A DNA stretch of 64,000 nt, taken from NCBI GenBank assembly GCA_037127315.1, contig JBBBDQ010001935.1:3266501-3330500 (forward strand), in the 5' to 3' direction. Position numbers and translations under genes: made by a program. This document shows, one piece after another, positions 44,512 to 54,468 of the stretch (within the stretch, counting starts at the first letter, position 1; every line of letters starts with the position of its first letter). The DNA is from Ascarosepion bandense. Lineage: Eukaryota > Mollusca > Cephalopoda > Sepiida > Sepiidae. The notes under the pieces are model-generated. The model was not told the DNA's origin, ran no database searches, and saw nothing but the letters and a program-made list of their open reading frames with translations.

Positions 44512-44733
44512 TTTGTTGCTGTTTCTGTAACAAACTGTTCTTTATGGGGCCGGGGTTTTAGCCCTGCACCCAACCCCAAACCTGGAGAATCAGTGGACCA
44601 TCCTTGGTCCTTACCTTTACAACACCTGGTATTCCAAAATTGTCACCCATGTAAGTACTGACCAGGCTCGATGTTGCTTAACTTCGGTGATCGGACGGGA
44701 ACCGGTGCTTTCAACACGATATAGCCGTAGACA
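44512..44733 (-). mobile_element. 5S rRNA-headed SINE with family B tail
   Basis: Minus strand starts with a nearly complete 5S sequence (44733 to about 44621): GTCTACGGCTATATCGTGTT, ACCGGTTCCCGTCCGATCAC, GAAGTTAAGCAACATCGAGC, TGGTCAGTACTTACATGGGT, GGAATACCAGGTGTTGTAA. It is followed by a short linker and CTCCAGGTTTGGGGTTGGGT, AACCCCGGCCCCATAAAGAA, GTTACAGAAACAGCAACA, the same tail domain as the tRNA-headed SINE B at 38342. Confidence 0.85.
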
Positions 44734-44774
44734 ATACATGATATATCACACGCTAAAAAGTCTGCCTCCTTCTA

Positions 44775-44905
44775 CCGAGCGCCCATAGCTCAGAGGTAGA
44801 ATCGCCAACTGATGCTAATTCGGTCGGGTTTCAATCCCGGGTAAAAAGCAATCGGATGTCTAACCGTACTGATGAGCTGTGATACAGCGAAACAGATCTG
44901 TCTGT

Positions 44906-44907
<2 letters not shown>
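44775..44907 (+). mobile_element. Short retroposon: tRNA-like head plus hammerhead (copy 1)
   Basis: tRNA-like head GCGCCCATAGCTCAGAGGTA (A box) with B box GTCGGGTTTCAATCCCGGG. A 30-base linker AAAAAGCAATCGGATGTCTA leads to a hammerhead ribozyme, and the copy ends exactly where a TA run begins (44908). No poly(A). A second copy has the same order at 45876-46017. Confidence 0.82.
44864..44907 (+). ncRNA. Hammerhead ribozyme, complete core
   Basis: Stem I strand CCGTA (44864-44868). Core CTGATGA (44869-44875). Stem II GCTG/CAGC (44876-44879, 44885-44888) with loop TGATA. GAAA (44889-44892). Stem III CA/TG (44893-44894, 44899-44900) closed by loop GATC. Cleavage triplet GTC (44900-44902). Second stem I strand TGTGG (44903-44907), pairing with CCGTA through two G-U pairs. 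All invariant core bases are present. The very short stem III is like the minimal type I hammerheads of animal retroposons, which are thought to work as dimers. Confidence 0.85.

Positions 44908-44971
<64 letters not shown>
44908..44971 (+). repeat. TA then GA microsatellite
   Basis: About 19 TA units then about 12 GA units, forming the 3' boundary of the tRNA-hammerhead retroposon. Confidence 0.95.
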
Positions 44972-45223
44972 GTAGGTATGTAGGGAAGATCAGCCGGTTA
45001 CGCTACCATGGTTCCGATCTTTTTGATTTCTTCTAAAGAATTCAAGACAAATCTTCTGACGAAACCGAAAAGGTAAGGTTGAAACCATGTTAACTAGTTG
45101 ATCTATTTTACTAAGATATCTAAGTGCTTTACATGTTAAATATTTATTTTCCTTCAAACATGTATTGAACATTTTCGAATACAACTGTTTATTGGTCTAA
45201 TTTAAATTTATTCTATGAATGTT

Positions 45224-45276
<53 letters not shown>

Positions 45277-45684
45277 ATGTTTCTAAGACTAAACGCCTTC
45301 CTCCCAGAACAACTGGTGCCCTGTGACAGTTTTTCGACAAAATTTGCAAATCATCAGCTGGTCGAAAGAGGTACATTAATAGACATCATCGAGACGAAGT
45401 AGTTTTCAAAACTGTCATTAGACCATTCATAGGTAATTTCTGTTAGAAAACTTGTAGGAGTGCAGCAGGGTTAAAGAGCCACTTGCGTACGCATGGACAT
45501 GGCATTGCACTGTCGCTTGTAGTCACTATCAAAAATGGGAACTGGCTGTATTTTGTTGTAAAGCTTTCTTAACCGGGTATTTTTCATTTTATCATTTACT
45601 AGTTTTCCTTTTTTCTTTAACTGTCATTGTTTTACGACTTACTAATAAGGCTAGATTTTTTTCTTTATATATATATTTTTTTTT

Positions 45685-45733
<49 letters not shown>

Positions 45734-45875
45734 GAATTATATTTTATATTATGCTCTCATTACGATTGAGCTCTCTAGAGAAGAAAAAAAATTCAGCAAC
45801 GAATTGAGTTCTTTTTGTGACTGGCATGTGTATACACCGCTTATATATAACACGCTAAAATTACTCTTCTCTGAT
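44972..45875. other. Non-coding, TA runs, possible decayed Penelope-type end
   Basis: TA runs at 45226-45273 and 45687-45728. At about 45290-45370 the minus strand reads GCTGATGATTTGCAAATTTT and GTCGAAAAACTGTC, reminiscent of a hammerhead-bearing retroelement end but without convincing stems. No gene. Confidence 0.4.
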
Positions 45876-46014
45876 TCCATGCCCCTATGGCTTAGGGGTT
45901 AGCGACTCCAACTGAGACCAAATCGGTCGTGTTTCGATCCCGGCCAGAAGCAAATGGGTGTCTAGTCATACTGATGATCTGTGATGTATCGAAACAGGCT
46001 TGTATGCTGATGAG

Positions 46015-46017
<3 letters not shown>
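45876..46017 (+). mobile_element. Short retroposon: tRNA-like head plus decayed hammerhead (copy 2)
   Basis: Head CCCCTATGGCTTAGGGGTTA (A box), B box GGTCGTGTTTCGATCCCGG, linker CAGAAGCAAATGGGTGTCTA, then CTGATGA (45971-45977), GAAA (45991-45994) and CAGGCTTGTA. Stem II (TCTG...TATC) no longer pairs. Ends at a TA run (46018-46056). Confidence 0.75.
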
Positions 46018-46056
<39 letters not shown>

Positions 46057-46060
<4 letters not shown>

Positions 46061-47514
46061 AGTGCGGGAAGGCGTGAACGTTTTGTTCAAAGTGTAGACT
46101 TATTATTTGTATTATTATTAATATTATTTGCTTTTTGTATGATATATTAAGTATCCATAATGGTATTTGTGTTGCTACACGTATTTCGTGTCTAAAGTTG
46201 ACTCTCTTCAGGTGAACACCCCCTATTTTCTCTTTCTGATATATATATATATAAGTTAATTGTGTAATTTGTAGGAATGGACAGTTTCAACAGCTTATTA
46301 CACAAGTGACTCATGCTTTAAACTGAAACTACAAAAGAGTTTTCACTCTTTTTTTTTTTTTTTTATTACCAATCCCATCTCTCAGTAAAGTTCCCCGACA
46401 GAAGCGAACCTCTATACAAGGAAAATATAAAGGACCCAAGCAAGTGAGATTACCATTATTAATAACGAAACTATGATAATATTTAGTGTTCACAAATTTT
46501 GGGTCATATATTTTTGGAGTACTGTTTATTTGGAGAAGAAACCTCAACGCTTTATCCGACAAAACATTTGTACTAGTATTTAGAAAAAAAACTAACAAAC
46601 AAACAAAAAACGAGAAACAAAGACTTTAGCTGTTCTATTCAAGACGAGGAACATATCCATTGATGTTGTCATTACGAGATCTTCGAAATAATAATAATAG
46701 TAATAATAATAATAATAATAATAATAGTAATAATAATAATAATAATGAAAGACATCTAGAATTAAACAAAGACTGGAATTCACAGCGTGTTTGCCAGTGC
46801 AAATCGAACAAAATGCTACGTTCAATTATCAACGAAAACTAACAATAACGAGCAAGATCTACAACTGTCCAAATACAGATTAAATGGCAGTGAAAATACG
46901 AAAAACATTAAAAGAAAGAAGGTAATAAGAAGTTAATTAACTTTAAAACCAAATGAGAAGAAAAACATTTTCATTTTCGAGACCTATTTCTTGAACAAAA
47001 TTTTATACTGAAAAAGAACTGACCCTTCAAGGTTTGCAGAGATCTTGGTTGAAACCAGAAACAGATAGACTAATCCTCGTCGCTTAAAATGATAAAGTGC
47101 AAACAATATCATGGCTGACGCATAATTTCATGAGTAGACCAGATAAAAAAAAAAAATGTCTATTTTGCACAAACGCTGGGGAAACTATTAATCATGTAAT
47201 AATGTTCTTTTGAAATGAAACCGAAGCCTCTATTTACCGGATTCAAATATAGCTGACGCGAAAATTGGATAGGGTTTCTTTTTTAGTCCTTGTATTAAAA
47301 AAAAAGAAAAAGAATTTAATTGTTGCCTACTCATGTCGCTCATATCTTACCTGACCGAGTGAAGAATTAACCCCAATGGGCTTCACTCCTTTCACACCGT
47401 CATACGATTGTTCTTGGGATTCAATAGTGGGATCCTTATCCTTTACTTTAGGACACTTAAGAATTAAAAAGAGATAGTTGAATGAAAAAGGAGGATAATG
47501 AAAATTTTACACGC
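46057..47514. other. No gene; AAT microsatellite at 46688-46746
   Basis: The AAT/AGT triplet run generates open frames on both strands that are artefacts. Nothing else recognised. Confidence 0.4.
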
Positions 47515-47910
47515 ACAGGACATCTATATGCCCTGTCCTTTCAGGACGTAGGCGATCATGGCTTTCCACGTCTACCTGTATCTGGTGGCTCATAGCATAC
47601 CTCCTCCTGTTGCACCATGCAACCCTCGTTCTATCATCCACTTGATTAGGTCCTTCAAATATGTTATCCGTTGCTTTCCCCTGTCTCTTTTTCTCTCTAT
47701 CTGGCCTGTTAGTATCAGATTCTCCAAGCCCTTCCTTCCTCATTGCGTGTCCCAGGAACTTCAGCTGTCTCTTCCTGATGCTCAGTATTAATTTCATTTT
47801 CATTTCCATCATTTCCGAAACCTCATCATTGCTCACATGCTCGGTCAATGATATCCGCAACATCTTTTTGTAGAACCACATTTCAGTTGCTTCAAGTTTT
47901 TCCTTCATCT
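47515..47910 (-). mobile_element. RTE-like LINE, C-terminal fragment
   Basis: Minus strand: KEKLEATEMWFYKKMLRISL, TEHVSNDEVSEMMEMKMKLI, LSIRKRQLKFLGHAMRKEGL, GESDTNRPDREKKRQGKATD and NIFEGPNQVDDRTRVAW (frameshifted from LIRWMxERG). Ends at GACAGGGCATATAGATG. Abuts a mariner remnant on its 5' side. Confidence 0.9.
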
Positions 47911-48398
47911 TTGATGATAGTCTGGGAAGTTTGGTTTATGGGCGATGTAATCGCAAAAATTGTCTGACAGCCATGACTGGGTTCTCTTGCTTGTGTAGCA
48001 TGGAGCACAGTTCTGTTACCAGCAGCCACCCTATTGACCCAAGGCAGCACTACTTCCTCAAGGCACTTGATGTAAGTATCTGTGTTGAGTCTAAGGCTCA
48101 CACCATCAAATTTGGAAGTTCTTTTCTTATCAGAACGATCAGAATGAGTTTTCCAAGCTGCTGTACCTTCGTAATCACCATTAGACTCATTCAACGCTTT
48201 CCGTATCCTCTGCTCTCAAGTAGTCTGAAATGTTCATATTCTCTCGTATTCTGGTTTGAAATGCCAATCAGTAGAGCATACCGTTTCCAAATTTATGGCG
48301 GAGTGAATTACGTCATGGTGCTCTTTTACTTATAGATGGTGCCCAACTGACCCTACTATGCTGTGTAGTAGACAAAATCAAAATCAAACAACGCGCAT
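47911..48398 (-). mobile_element. Mariner-like element with internal deletion (copy 1)
   Basis: Minus strand from about 48194: NESNGDYEGTAAWKTHSDRS, DKKRTSKFDG joined to VSLRLNTDTYIKCLEEVVLP and WVNRVAAG, then a frameshift into APCYTSKRTQSWLSDNFCDY. In the last frame the residue expected to be the second catalytic Asp (WQQD) reads Asn. The DNA-binding to first-Asp region between KKRT-xFxG and LxLxT is absent. The 5' flank AAAATCAAAATCAAACAACG matches the leader of copy 2. Confidence 0.82.
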
Positions 48399-48402
48399 GC
48401 GT

Positions 48403-48701
48403 GAACTTCCCGCTTGTGGAATTCCCTTCCGTTTATTTAATTTCCCGACAGCTACAATCTTCAAGAACTCAAATGTAAAGTCAATAGTCTTCTCCGATCT
48501 CACTAACTTGCATCCTCTCTCTCATGCTCCTTTCTTCGTCCACTCAAACTCCTATCAGTATTCTCATCCTTCTCTTACCCTCATTTTGACATTCACTATA
48601 ACCTGTCCCTCTTTCTCATAACTTTCCCCCTATGTAAACCCCCTGCTCAACAGTGGTAGTAAAATGGCTTCCTTGGGGCGACACGATTATAAAAAAAAAA
48701 A
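48403..48701 (+). mobile_element. Jockey/CR1-like LINE, 3' fragment
   Basis: ELPACGIPFRLFNFPTATIF, KNSNVKSIVFSDLTNLHPLS, then CCTATGTAAACCCCCTGCTC and CTTCCTTGGGGCGACACGATT, ending in an A tract. Confidence 0.82.
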
Positions 48702-48776
48702 TTTTAATTTGCGACATTTACCCATTTCAATATATATATATATATTGAAATGGGTAAATTGTCGCAAATTTAAATT

Positions 48777-48834
<58 letters not shown>
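48702..48834. repeat. Back-to-back mariner-type ends and TA run
   Basis: AATTTGCGACATTTACCCAT and ATGGGTAAATTGTCGCAAATT face each other around a short TA run (48730-48745), then a longer TA run (48782-48834). The motif GCGACAATTTACCCATCGCACC also ends the 32286/32511 segments and flanks the TA run at 9757. Confidence 0.8.
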
Positions 48835-48836
<2 letters not shown>

Positions 48837-49853
48837 GAAAGAAGTATGACAAAGTGGAAAAAGTTTCTGTGTGGCGTGTTTTGTCCTGTAAGACGTCATT
48901 AGACAAATTAAAACAGAAAACAGTTTACTAAGACGAACACATTTAGTAAGTACATTAATGGCTAGTTTATTTACAGTTAATTTACGTGCAGATTCCACGA
49001 TGTTTCACCTTTCTTGGTAGATCGATTATGACAAATGTGAAATGTTTAATAACCAAAGCGATTGTTAAAAACAAACAATATTTTTAAATTTAAAATTCTT
49101 AGTGTTTCTCACGCGAAGTCTCATCAACGTAAACATAAAATTACTTGGGCGAAATCCTAAAGGACAAAACGCGACACAATTTTTTTTCCACTTTTACCCT
49201 AAAACTTTTCTTGAAATATAAAAATGTATATATCGTTTTCCCATATATATAAACATAATTCTCGTAATTTTCTGACCTCCCGGGTAAACTGGTTCCAGAT
49301 AAAACACAATTTGCCTATGTCAGCCATTCAAATGATTTTTTTTCTTCTTTCTTTTAGAAGTAACGGCAATTCGGGAAACTGTTTGGCAAGTTCGATACAG
49401 TTGGATATTTGGTGTGCAGTGTGGAATGCCTGGTATGGCTGTTATATGAAACACTGGCACTTGACAAAGACTGGTGTGTATTAGGTGTCCGCCATGAAGA
49501 TGTTTCTTTGTGAAAGTGATGGCCGTACAGCAACAAAGGTGATAGGGGTTAACGTGGGTTTATCTTGAGGGTGGAGTGCTTGTCGGCCGCTGTAACACGA
49601 CATAGGCATACAAAGACGAAAAGGTAAACAGAGAGACGAGCTCAGACACTTCACTTTTTACAAACATATACAAGACTATATATATATATATTGCTTACTC
49701 ACTAATTCATTCATGTACACGTAAGTCATTGCACATGAAAAAGTCATACTTGTATATATAGCTGTGAGTCTCTCTCTCTTTCTCTTTCTTTCTAGATTCA
49801 TGCAACTTTAAATTATATACACATACATAAGTCACATATATTTACGCCTACGA

Positions 49854-49884
<31 letters not shown>

Positions 49885-50063
49885 CAACTTCTTATGTCTA
49901 TACACCTATGTGTGGGTATGCAGTAATGTAACACATTTCCTGATAACTAAATGATGTCTATATGTATCATATACATACTGATACGAATGACATTAATATC
50001 GATATGACTTGCAACTTAATATATTAGAACATGCTATATTAACATTAAATATATAAACAATAC
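48835..50063. other. No recognised gene
   Basis: AT-rich, with small TA runs at 49680 and 49857-49884. An 86-codon frame at 49224-49484 shows no family features. Confidence 0.4.
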
Positions 50064-50679
50064 TGTGCAAAAGTATTAGGACAAGAATGATTTTATCTTT
50101 TATGAGGCATCAAAATAAAGTTTAAAATCACCCCTGTCCTAACACTTTTGCACACTAACGGTAGTATGAGAACAGGGGTGATTTTCCTAAAAACCTCACT
50201 GAAATTCAAATACAGGGTGAAAAGCCAAGTAAATTGCTAATAAATATTGATTATTTAAATCTAAGTGTAAAAGAAATGTATTTAAAAAGTTATATTTAAT
50301 TTTTTCTATTTTCTATTAAACAAGTTATTTTGAAACGACTCTATTGAACATCTGTGGGATATTTTGGATAAAAAAATTGATAAATGTAATGTTACTTTGC
50401 AAGACATACTTTGGGAACAAATACAAGCTGCTTGGCAGAAGATACCATTAGATACATAGAAGAATCTTGTGATGTCAATGTCTGACAGAATGGAGGTTGT
50501 GATCAAAGCAAAAGGCTATTATACGAAATATTAAATTTATTTTGTAACAAGTATTTTTTCTTGTTAAAGCATTTGTTGAGTAAATCAAATAAAACTACTT
50601 TAATGAAATTGATAATTTTCTGGCAATATGCCTCTTAAAAATTAAAATATTTCTTGTCCTAATACTTGTGCACAGTACA
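50064..50679 (+). mobile_element. Tc1-like deletion derivative (second copy)
   Basis: Ends CTGTGCAAAAGTATTAGGAC and CCTAATACTTGTGCACAGTA. Same internal head-to-head end palindrome as at 9116 (here 50125-50182). The coding remnant reads SIEHLWDILDKKIDKCNVTL, QDILWEQIQAAWQKIPLDT, stop, KNLVMSMSDRMEVVIKAKGY YTKY. IEHLWD is the conserved block after the last catalytic acidic residue of Tc1. Confidence 0.88.
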
Positions 50680-50686
50680 TAAAGTT

Positions 50687-51285
50687 TCCGATTGTCAAAA
50701 GAAATTTGAAAAAAATTTAATATGTAAACAATTTAACGGAGGGGCTCAGTTTCTCATACAACGTTATAGTAAATAGATCCTCCATTTTGGAACCACACGC
50801 GTTGGGGTTGCTTTGTTTGTTTGTTTTTTAGCACGAGTTGTTGCTCTTGTTTTTGTCTTTTTCAAGTTTTCTTCAGTTCTTACGATGGCATCTTCCTCGG
50901 AAACTCCAAGAATGGCTTTATTCAAACATTTCGGAAAGGATTCAGTTGTTGAATATGCGCAAGCAAAAAAGTTAATTGCAAAAGATCGATTTATTATAAG
51001 GTTGTATGAAAAACCGATCCCACCCCCCAAATTGTTTAAATTTTTTCAATTTTTTTTTTTTTTTTGTCAATCGGAAAGTTTAGGGTTTAATCGATAACAT
51101 TGCACTGAAACAAGTAAAAAAAATTGATTATCAACAAATTTACAGGTGGTGGTAATGTCGTACCGGCGAGTGGTTCCAAAATGGAGGATCAATTTACTAT
51201 AACGCTGCATGAAAAACTGAGCCCCTTCTTAAACTGGTTTTAATATTGAAATTTTTCCAAATGTTCTTTTGTCAATCGGAAAGTA
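50687..51285. mobile_element. Unclassified element with about 115-bp inverted repeats
   Basis: Left arm 50687-50800 (TCCGATTGTCAAAAGAAATT ... GGGGCTCAGTTTCTCATACA ... GATCCTCCATTTTGGAACCA), right arm 51168-51285 is its complement. Inside, a third partial copy of the arm occurs at about 50985-51090 as a direct repeat of the right arm (about 207-base offset). A 94-codon frame at 50813-51097 (MASSSETPRMALFKHFGKDS...) lies between the arms and partly overlaps the internal arm copy. No transposase recognised. Confidence 0.7.
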
Positions 51286-51372
51286 TAGAGTGTAATCGAT
51301 AAGATTGCGCAAAAATAAGTAAAAAAATGAAAAACAACACATTTTAATGGGAGTGGTAGTCTCCTTCAGGTT

Positions 51373-51432
<60 letters not shown>

Positions 51433-51840
51433 TTTTTTAAAAAGGAATTTATTGACAGTCCCTAAGGCCCTTTCGTCCAACATCTCATCAGGAGAAAATC
51501 GTTGGAAAAATAAGTTAAACGAAAAGAACTGCAACGAAAATGAAGAGCAAAAAAAAAAAAAACAACAACAACAAAAAAAAAAAACAGTGGGGAAACATGT
51601 TAAAATAAATATACATATAAATATATATATATATACTATTAACGAGTGGAGGAGAAATCTCGCGTAAATAATTAGCAAGGGACAGTTAATATTAAAATTT
51701 TCCCCAACAAATTTAGAGATTTCACAAAATCCTTCTGCTGGCAAAGAGAAGTTTTCCGTAAAAATATACGGACTGATTCCAAAATCTTTAAATGATTATT
51801 GAAAAATTAATCTTATTAAAACCTTGATCAGGGTGCTCAA
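51286..51840. other. No gene; TA run; repeat-like sequence
   Basis: TA run at 51377-51431. Sequence 51460-51560 (GACAGTCCCTAAGGCCCTTT CGTCC...) reads on the minus strand SPDEMLDERALGTVNKFLFK, a recurrent-looking repeat that I cannot assign. Confidence 0.4.
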
Positions 51841-52404
51841 AATTTGTTATCTCACTATACTATCAGGGAGATTTTACTTAGTAATGGCTCCTCGGAAACC
51901 CTTATTAATTATATTGTTAATAAGAAGACGAGGGAATTTCATTCTCCTAAAGTCCTGGAGCCTTCTAAGTGTCCGGTTTATTTGAAGGTTTCTTGGATTG
52001 GGGATAAGGGCCAAAACTTGATTAAACAGGTTAGCATGTCGGTTTCTGGTTGTTTTCCGTCTGTTGCCCTGAGTTGTATTTTTCGGACTAGGTCTGCGTT
52101 TCCGTCGTTTCGTAAGGATGAATTGCCCTACATTAGATTAAGTAATTTGTGATATGATTTTAATTGCCAGTGCACTGATGGTTATGTGGGACGTACAACC
52201 TTATATTTGGAAACAAGAATTAATCAGCATGTACCTTCTAAAATACGATTTGGAAAAATAGATAACGTATGTTATCTTCCCTCTACAAATGTGCAACCGG
52301 CTATTGCTCAACATCTAATAGAGAATATAGCCTGTGCCAAGTCGTATAGGAAAGAGTGGTTCAAAATTATACATATAGCTAGTTCCAATAATTTACATTC
52401 GTAG
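51841..52404 (+). mobile_element. Penelope-like element, RT tail and GIY-YIG fragment
   Basis: First frame (51844-52152): TREFHSPKVLEPSKCPVYLK, VSWIGDKGQNLIKQVSMSVS, ALSCIFRTRSAFPSFRKDEL, the region between the reverse transcriptase and endonuclease. After one stop the same frame continues FNCQCTDGYVGRTTLYLETR INQHVP: a Cys pair, YVGRT and R...H as in GIY-YIG domains of Penelope-like elements. It ends AQHLIENIACAKSYRKEWFK. 5' end missing. Confidence 0.8.
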
Positions 52405-53439
52405 ATATGACTTTTTTCTCACTACCGCCACCGCAAAGGGCTCGGAAAAAATATATAAGATTTTCAAATTTCTGAGCAACAGCTATGAAACTTTTTTGGT
52501 GTCATCGAATAAAGATATTTTTCTCTCACTAATAACTAGAAAAACTCAAGCTAAGAAGTTACTTTGAATTGATTGTAATAATAGTATTGTTTAAAACCTT
52601 AACTAAATCAAAATTATGTATAATATTGTCGGATGGTCGCTGATTAAACCAGATACCCCCGCCTCAAATAAATTTTGTTGTTAGCTATCATATAGGGTGA
52701 CAAAAAAGACCTATCAAAGGCCGGAAGATCTTTTGATGCGTCAACGGCCAGCTAAGTAAAGTCAGTGTCTCAATAAGTCGGTAACGAGAAAAGACTCTAC
52801 TAAAAATCCCAAGAAAAATCATGTTTTTTAGCAATCAAAATATGAAAGATGAATATGGGGAGGGTTAAGTCTATTGAGATTAACTTCTCGCCCAGTAAGA
52901 GGTGGCATGTGCAACAGGTGTGTCACCGGACCGTTATTCATCGACTGTTCGCAAAAAGCAAAAAAGAATTCTTGGGGCATGAATATCAGAACACAATATT
53001 TATTTCTTGTATAAAATACAAAAAAATTGTGGCATAAAGCCGAAAAGGGGAGGAGTAGAGGTTAGGTCTCGCTTAACTATCCTATACCTAGGTAAACACT
53101 ATCACGACCCATTCACTCATTACAATTTGCACAATCACCACAAGAACCCATCCATCAACTCCCAAACCTTCATACACCACAATGCCACAAACTTACAAGG
53201 GACACCTAAAAAAGTGGGGAAATAACCCATGACAATAAAAATGTATTTATATACAATATAAAATATATGTACACTATAATATAATATGTACAATAATATG
53301 TACAATATAATATAAAGGATTTAATGATGAATATCAGAACACTAAACCAAATGAGTGACCACCTTCGAGTAATATGCAAAGTAAGGAAATTGAAGACAGC
53401 CAAATCAGCACCCAAATTTTAATACACCATACTCCTCAA
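52405..53439. other. No recognised gene
   Basis: Contains short frames without family features and a small TACAATATAATA-type repeat at 53265-53315. Confidence 0.35.
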
Positions 53440-53785
53440 GGATCCGAATGAGAAGAAGAAATATATGGACGGTGTTAAAAGCAGACAAAATCAAAACGAG
53501 GCTGGAAACTATAAAGGACACTAATGCATTAATAAGGAGTAGAGAGTTGAAATTTCTGGGACACTAGGGAAAGAAGTTTTGGTGAATTTAATACTCGCAA
53601 GACATACTGAAGGCAAGAAAAACAGATGAGGCGGAGAGTAGCCTACCTGTGGCGAGTTTGTGCAAATGAATGGCGGAGCGAGGGACAAAGACGAATGGCA
53701 AAAAGGCAAAACTTGCTTAGGATAGGAAGTTTGGATGTCCCATGATCGCTTACATCCTGAAAGAGGACAGCATATAAAAGAAGAA
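53440..53785 (+). mobile_element. Old RTE-like LINE 3' fragment
   Basis: GAAATTTCTGGGACACTAGG, GCTTACATCCTGAAAGAGGA and CAGCATATAAAAGAAGAA follow the order of the RTE-like C-terminus (KFLGH..., MIAYILK, 3' end) with heavy decay and a rearranged middle. Confidence 0.6.
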
Positions 53786-53795
53786 TATTTTAGTC

Positions 53796-53797
<2 letters not shown>

Positions 53798-53864
<67 letters not shown>

Positions 53865-53866
53865 GG
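53798..53866 (+). repeat. TA microsatellite
   Basis: TA run with two TG interruptions, directly after the LINE 3' end. Confidence 0.95.
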
Positions 53867-54074
53867 GTAGGTATGTTTGGAATAATATCCCGTATCCAAA
53901 CAAACACTATTCATTAAAAAAAAAAGAAGCTGAATACAAAGTAGAGTTAATAATATTTATTCAGAAATTATAGCATGAATATGTTATAATATCAATACAA
54001 AAGTATGCCTCTCAGATTAAGGGGGTTTGGCCTTTTTTTAAACCTTTTAAAATCCTTCAACTTGAAATAAACCT

Positions 54075-54130
54075 CGTCACTTGAAAAGATACAAGTAGTG
54101 TCGAAACAAAATAGCTACTTTTGTCGTGAT
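54075..54130 (+). ncRNA. Hammerhead motif, degraded core (5' end of element)
   Basis: Stem I GTCAC (54076-54080) with GTGAT (54126-54130). Core region TTGAAAA instead of CTGATGA. Stem II GATAC/GTGTC (54088-54092, 54098-54102). GAAA (54103-54106). Stem III CAAAA/TTTTG. Triplet GTC (54123-54125). The stems are kept but the core is mutated, so it is probably inactive. Confidence 0.7.
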
Positions 54131-54160
54131 ATTATAATATATTTATGTTATAATTTCTGA

Positions 54161-54246
<86 letters not shown>

Positions 54247-54468
54247 CGGACTCTTCCGTCGATTTCGACGTATGAAGATCCAACAACCTTATTCAGTTCT
54301 TACGTTTGTGTCATATGTAGCATTTCAGTTCCGCTAGTGACCTGTATACAAGCCCACATATTGTGCAAGAGCGAATATCTCGGGACATAGCCAAAGGAAT
54401 ATTTGTTGACGTTTTTGTTTGGTTCTTCGCCAGTCAAGTGCTAAAGTGAAGACCTCTTTGATATTACA

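Noticed and set aside
44621..44733. Functional 5S rRNA gene
   Set aside because: Near full length, but it has substitutions in the conserved arms and is joined to a SINE tail domain rather than a T-run terminator.
45290..45372. Minus-strand GCTGATGATTTGCAAATTTT...GTCGAAAA as a hammerhead
   Set aside because: Stem II starts with T and cannot pair with the bases before GAAA; stem I has no complement near the possible GTC.
51450..51500. Minus-strand CTGATGAGATGTTGGACGAAA as a hammerhead
   Set aside because: Core letters match, but stem II (GAT/GAC), stem III and stem I do not pair and the base after GAAA has no partner next to a UH triplet.
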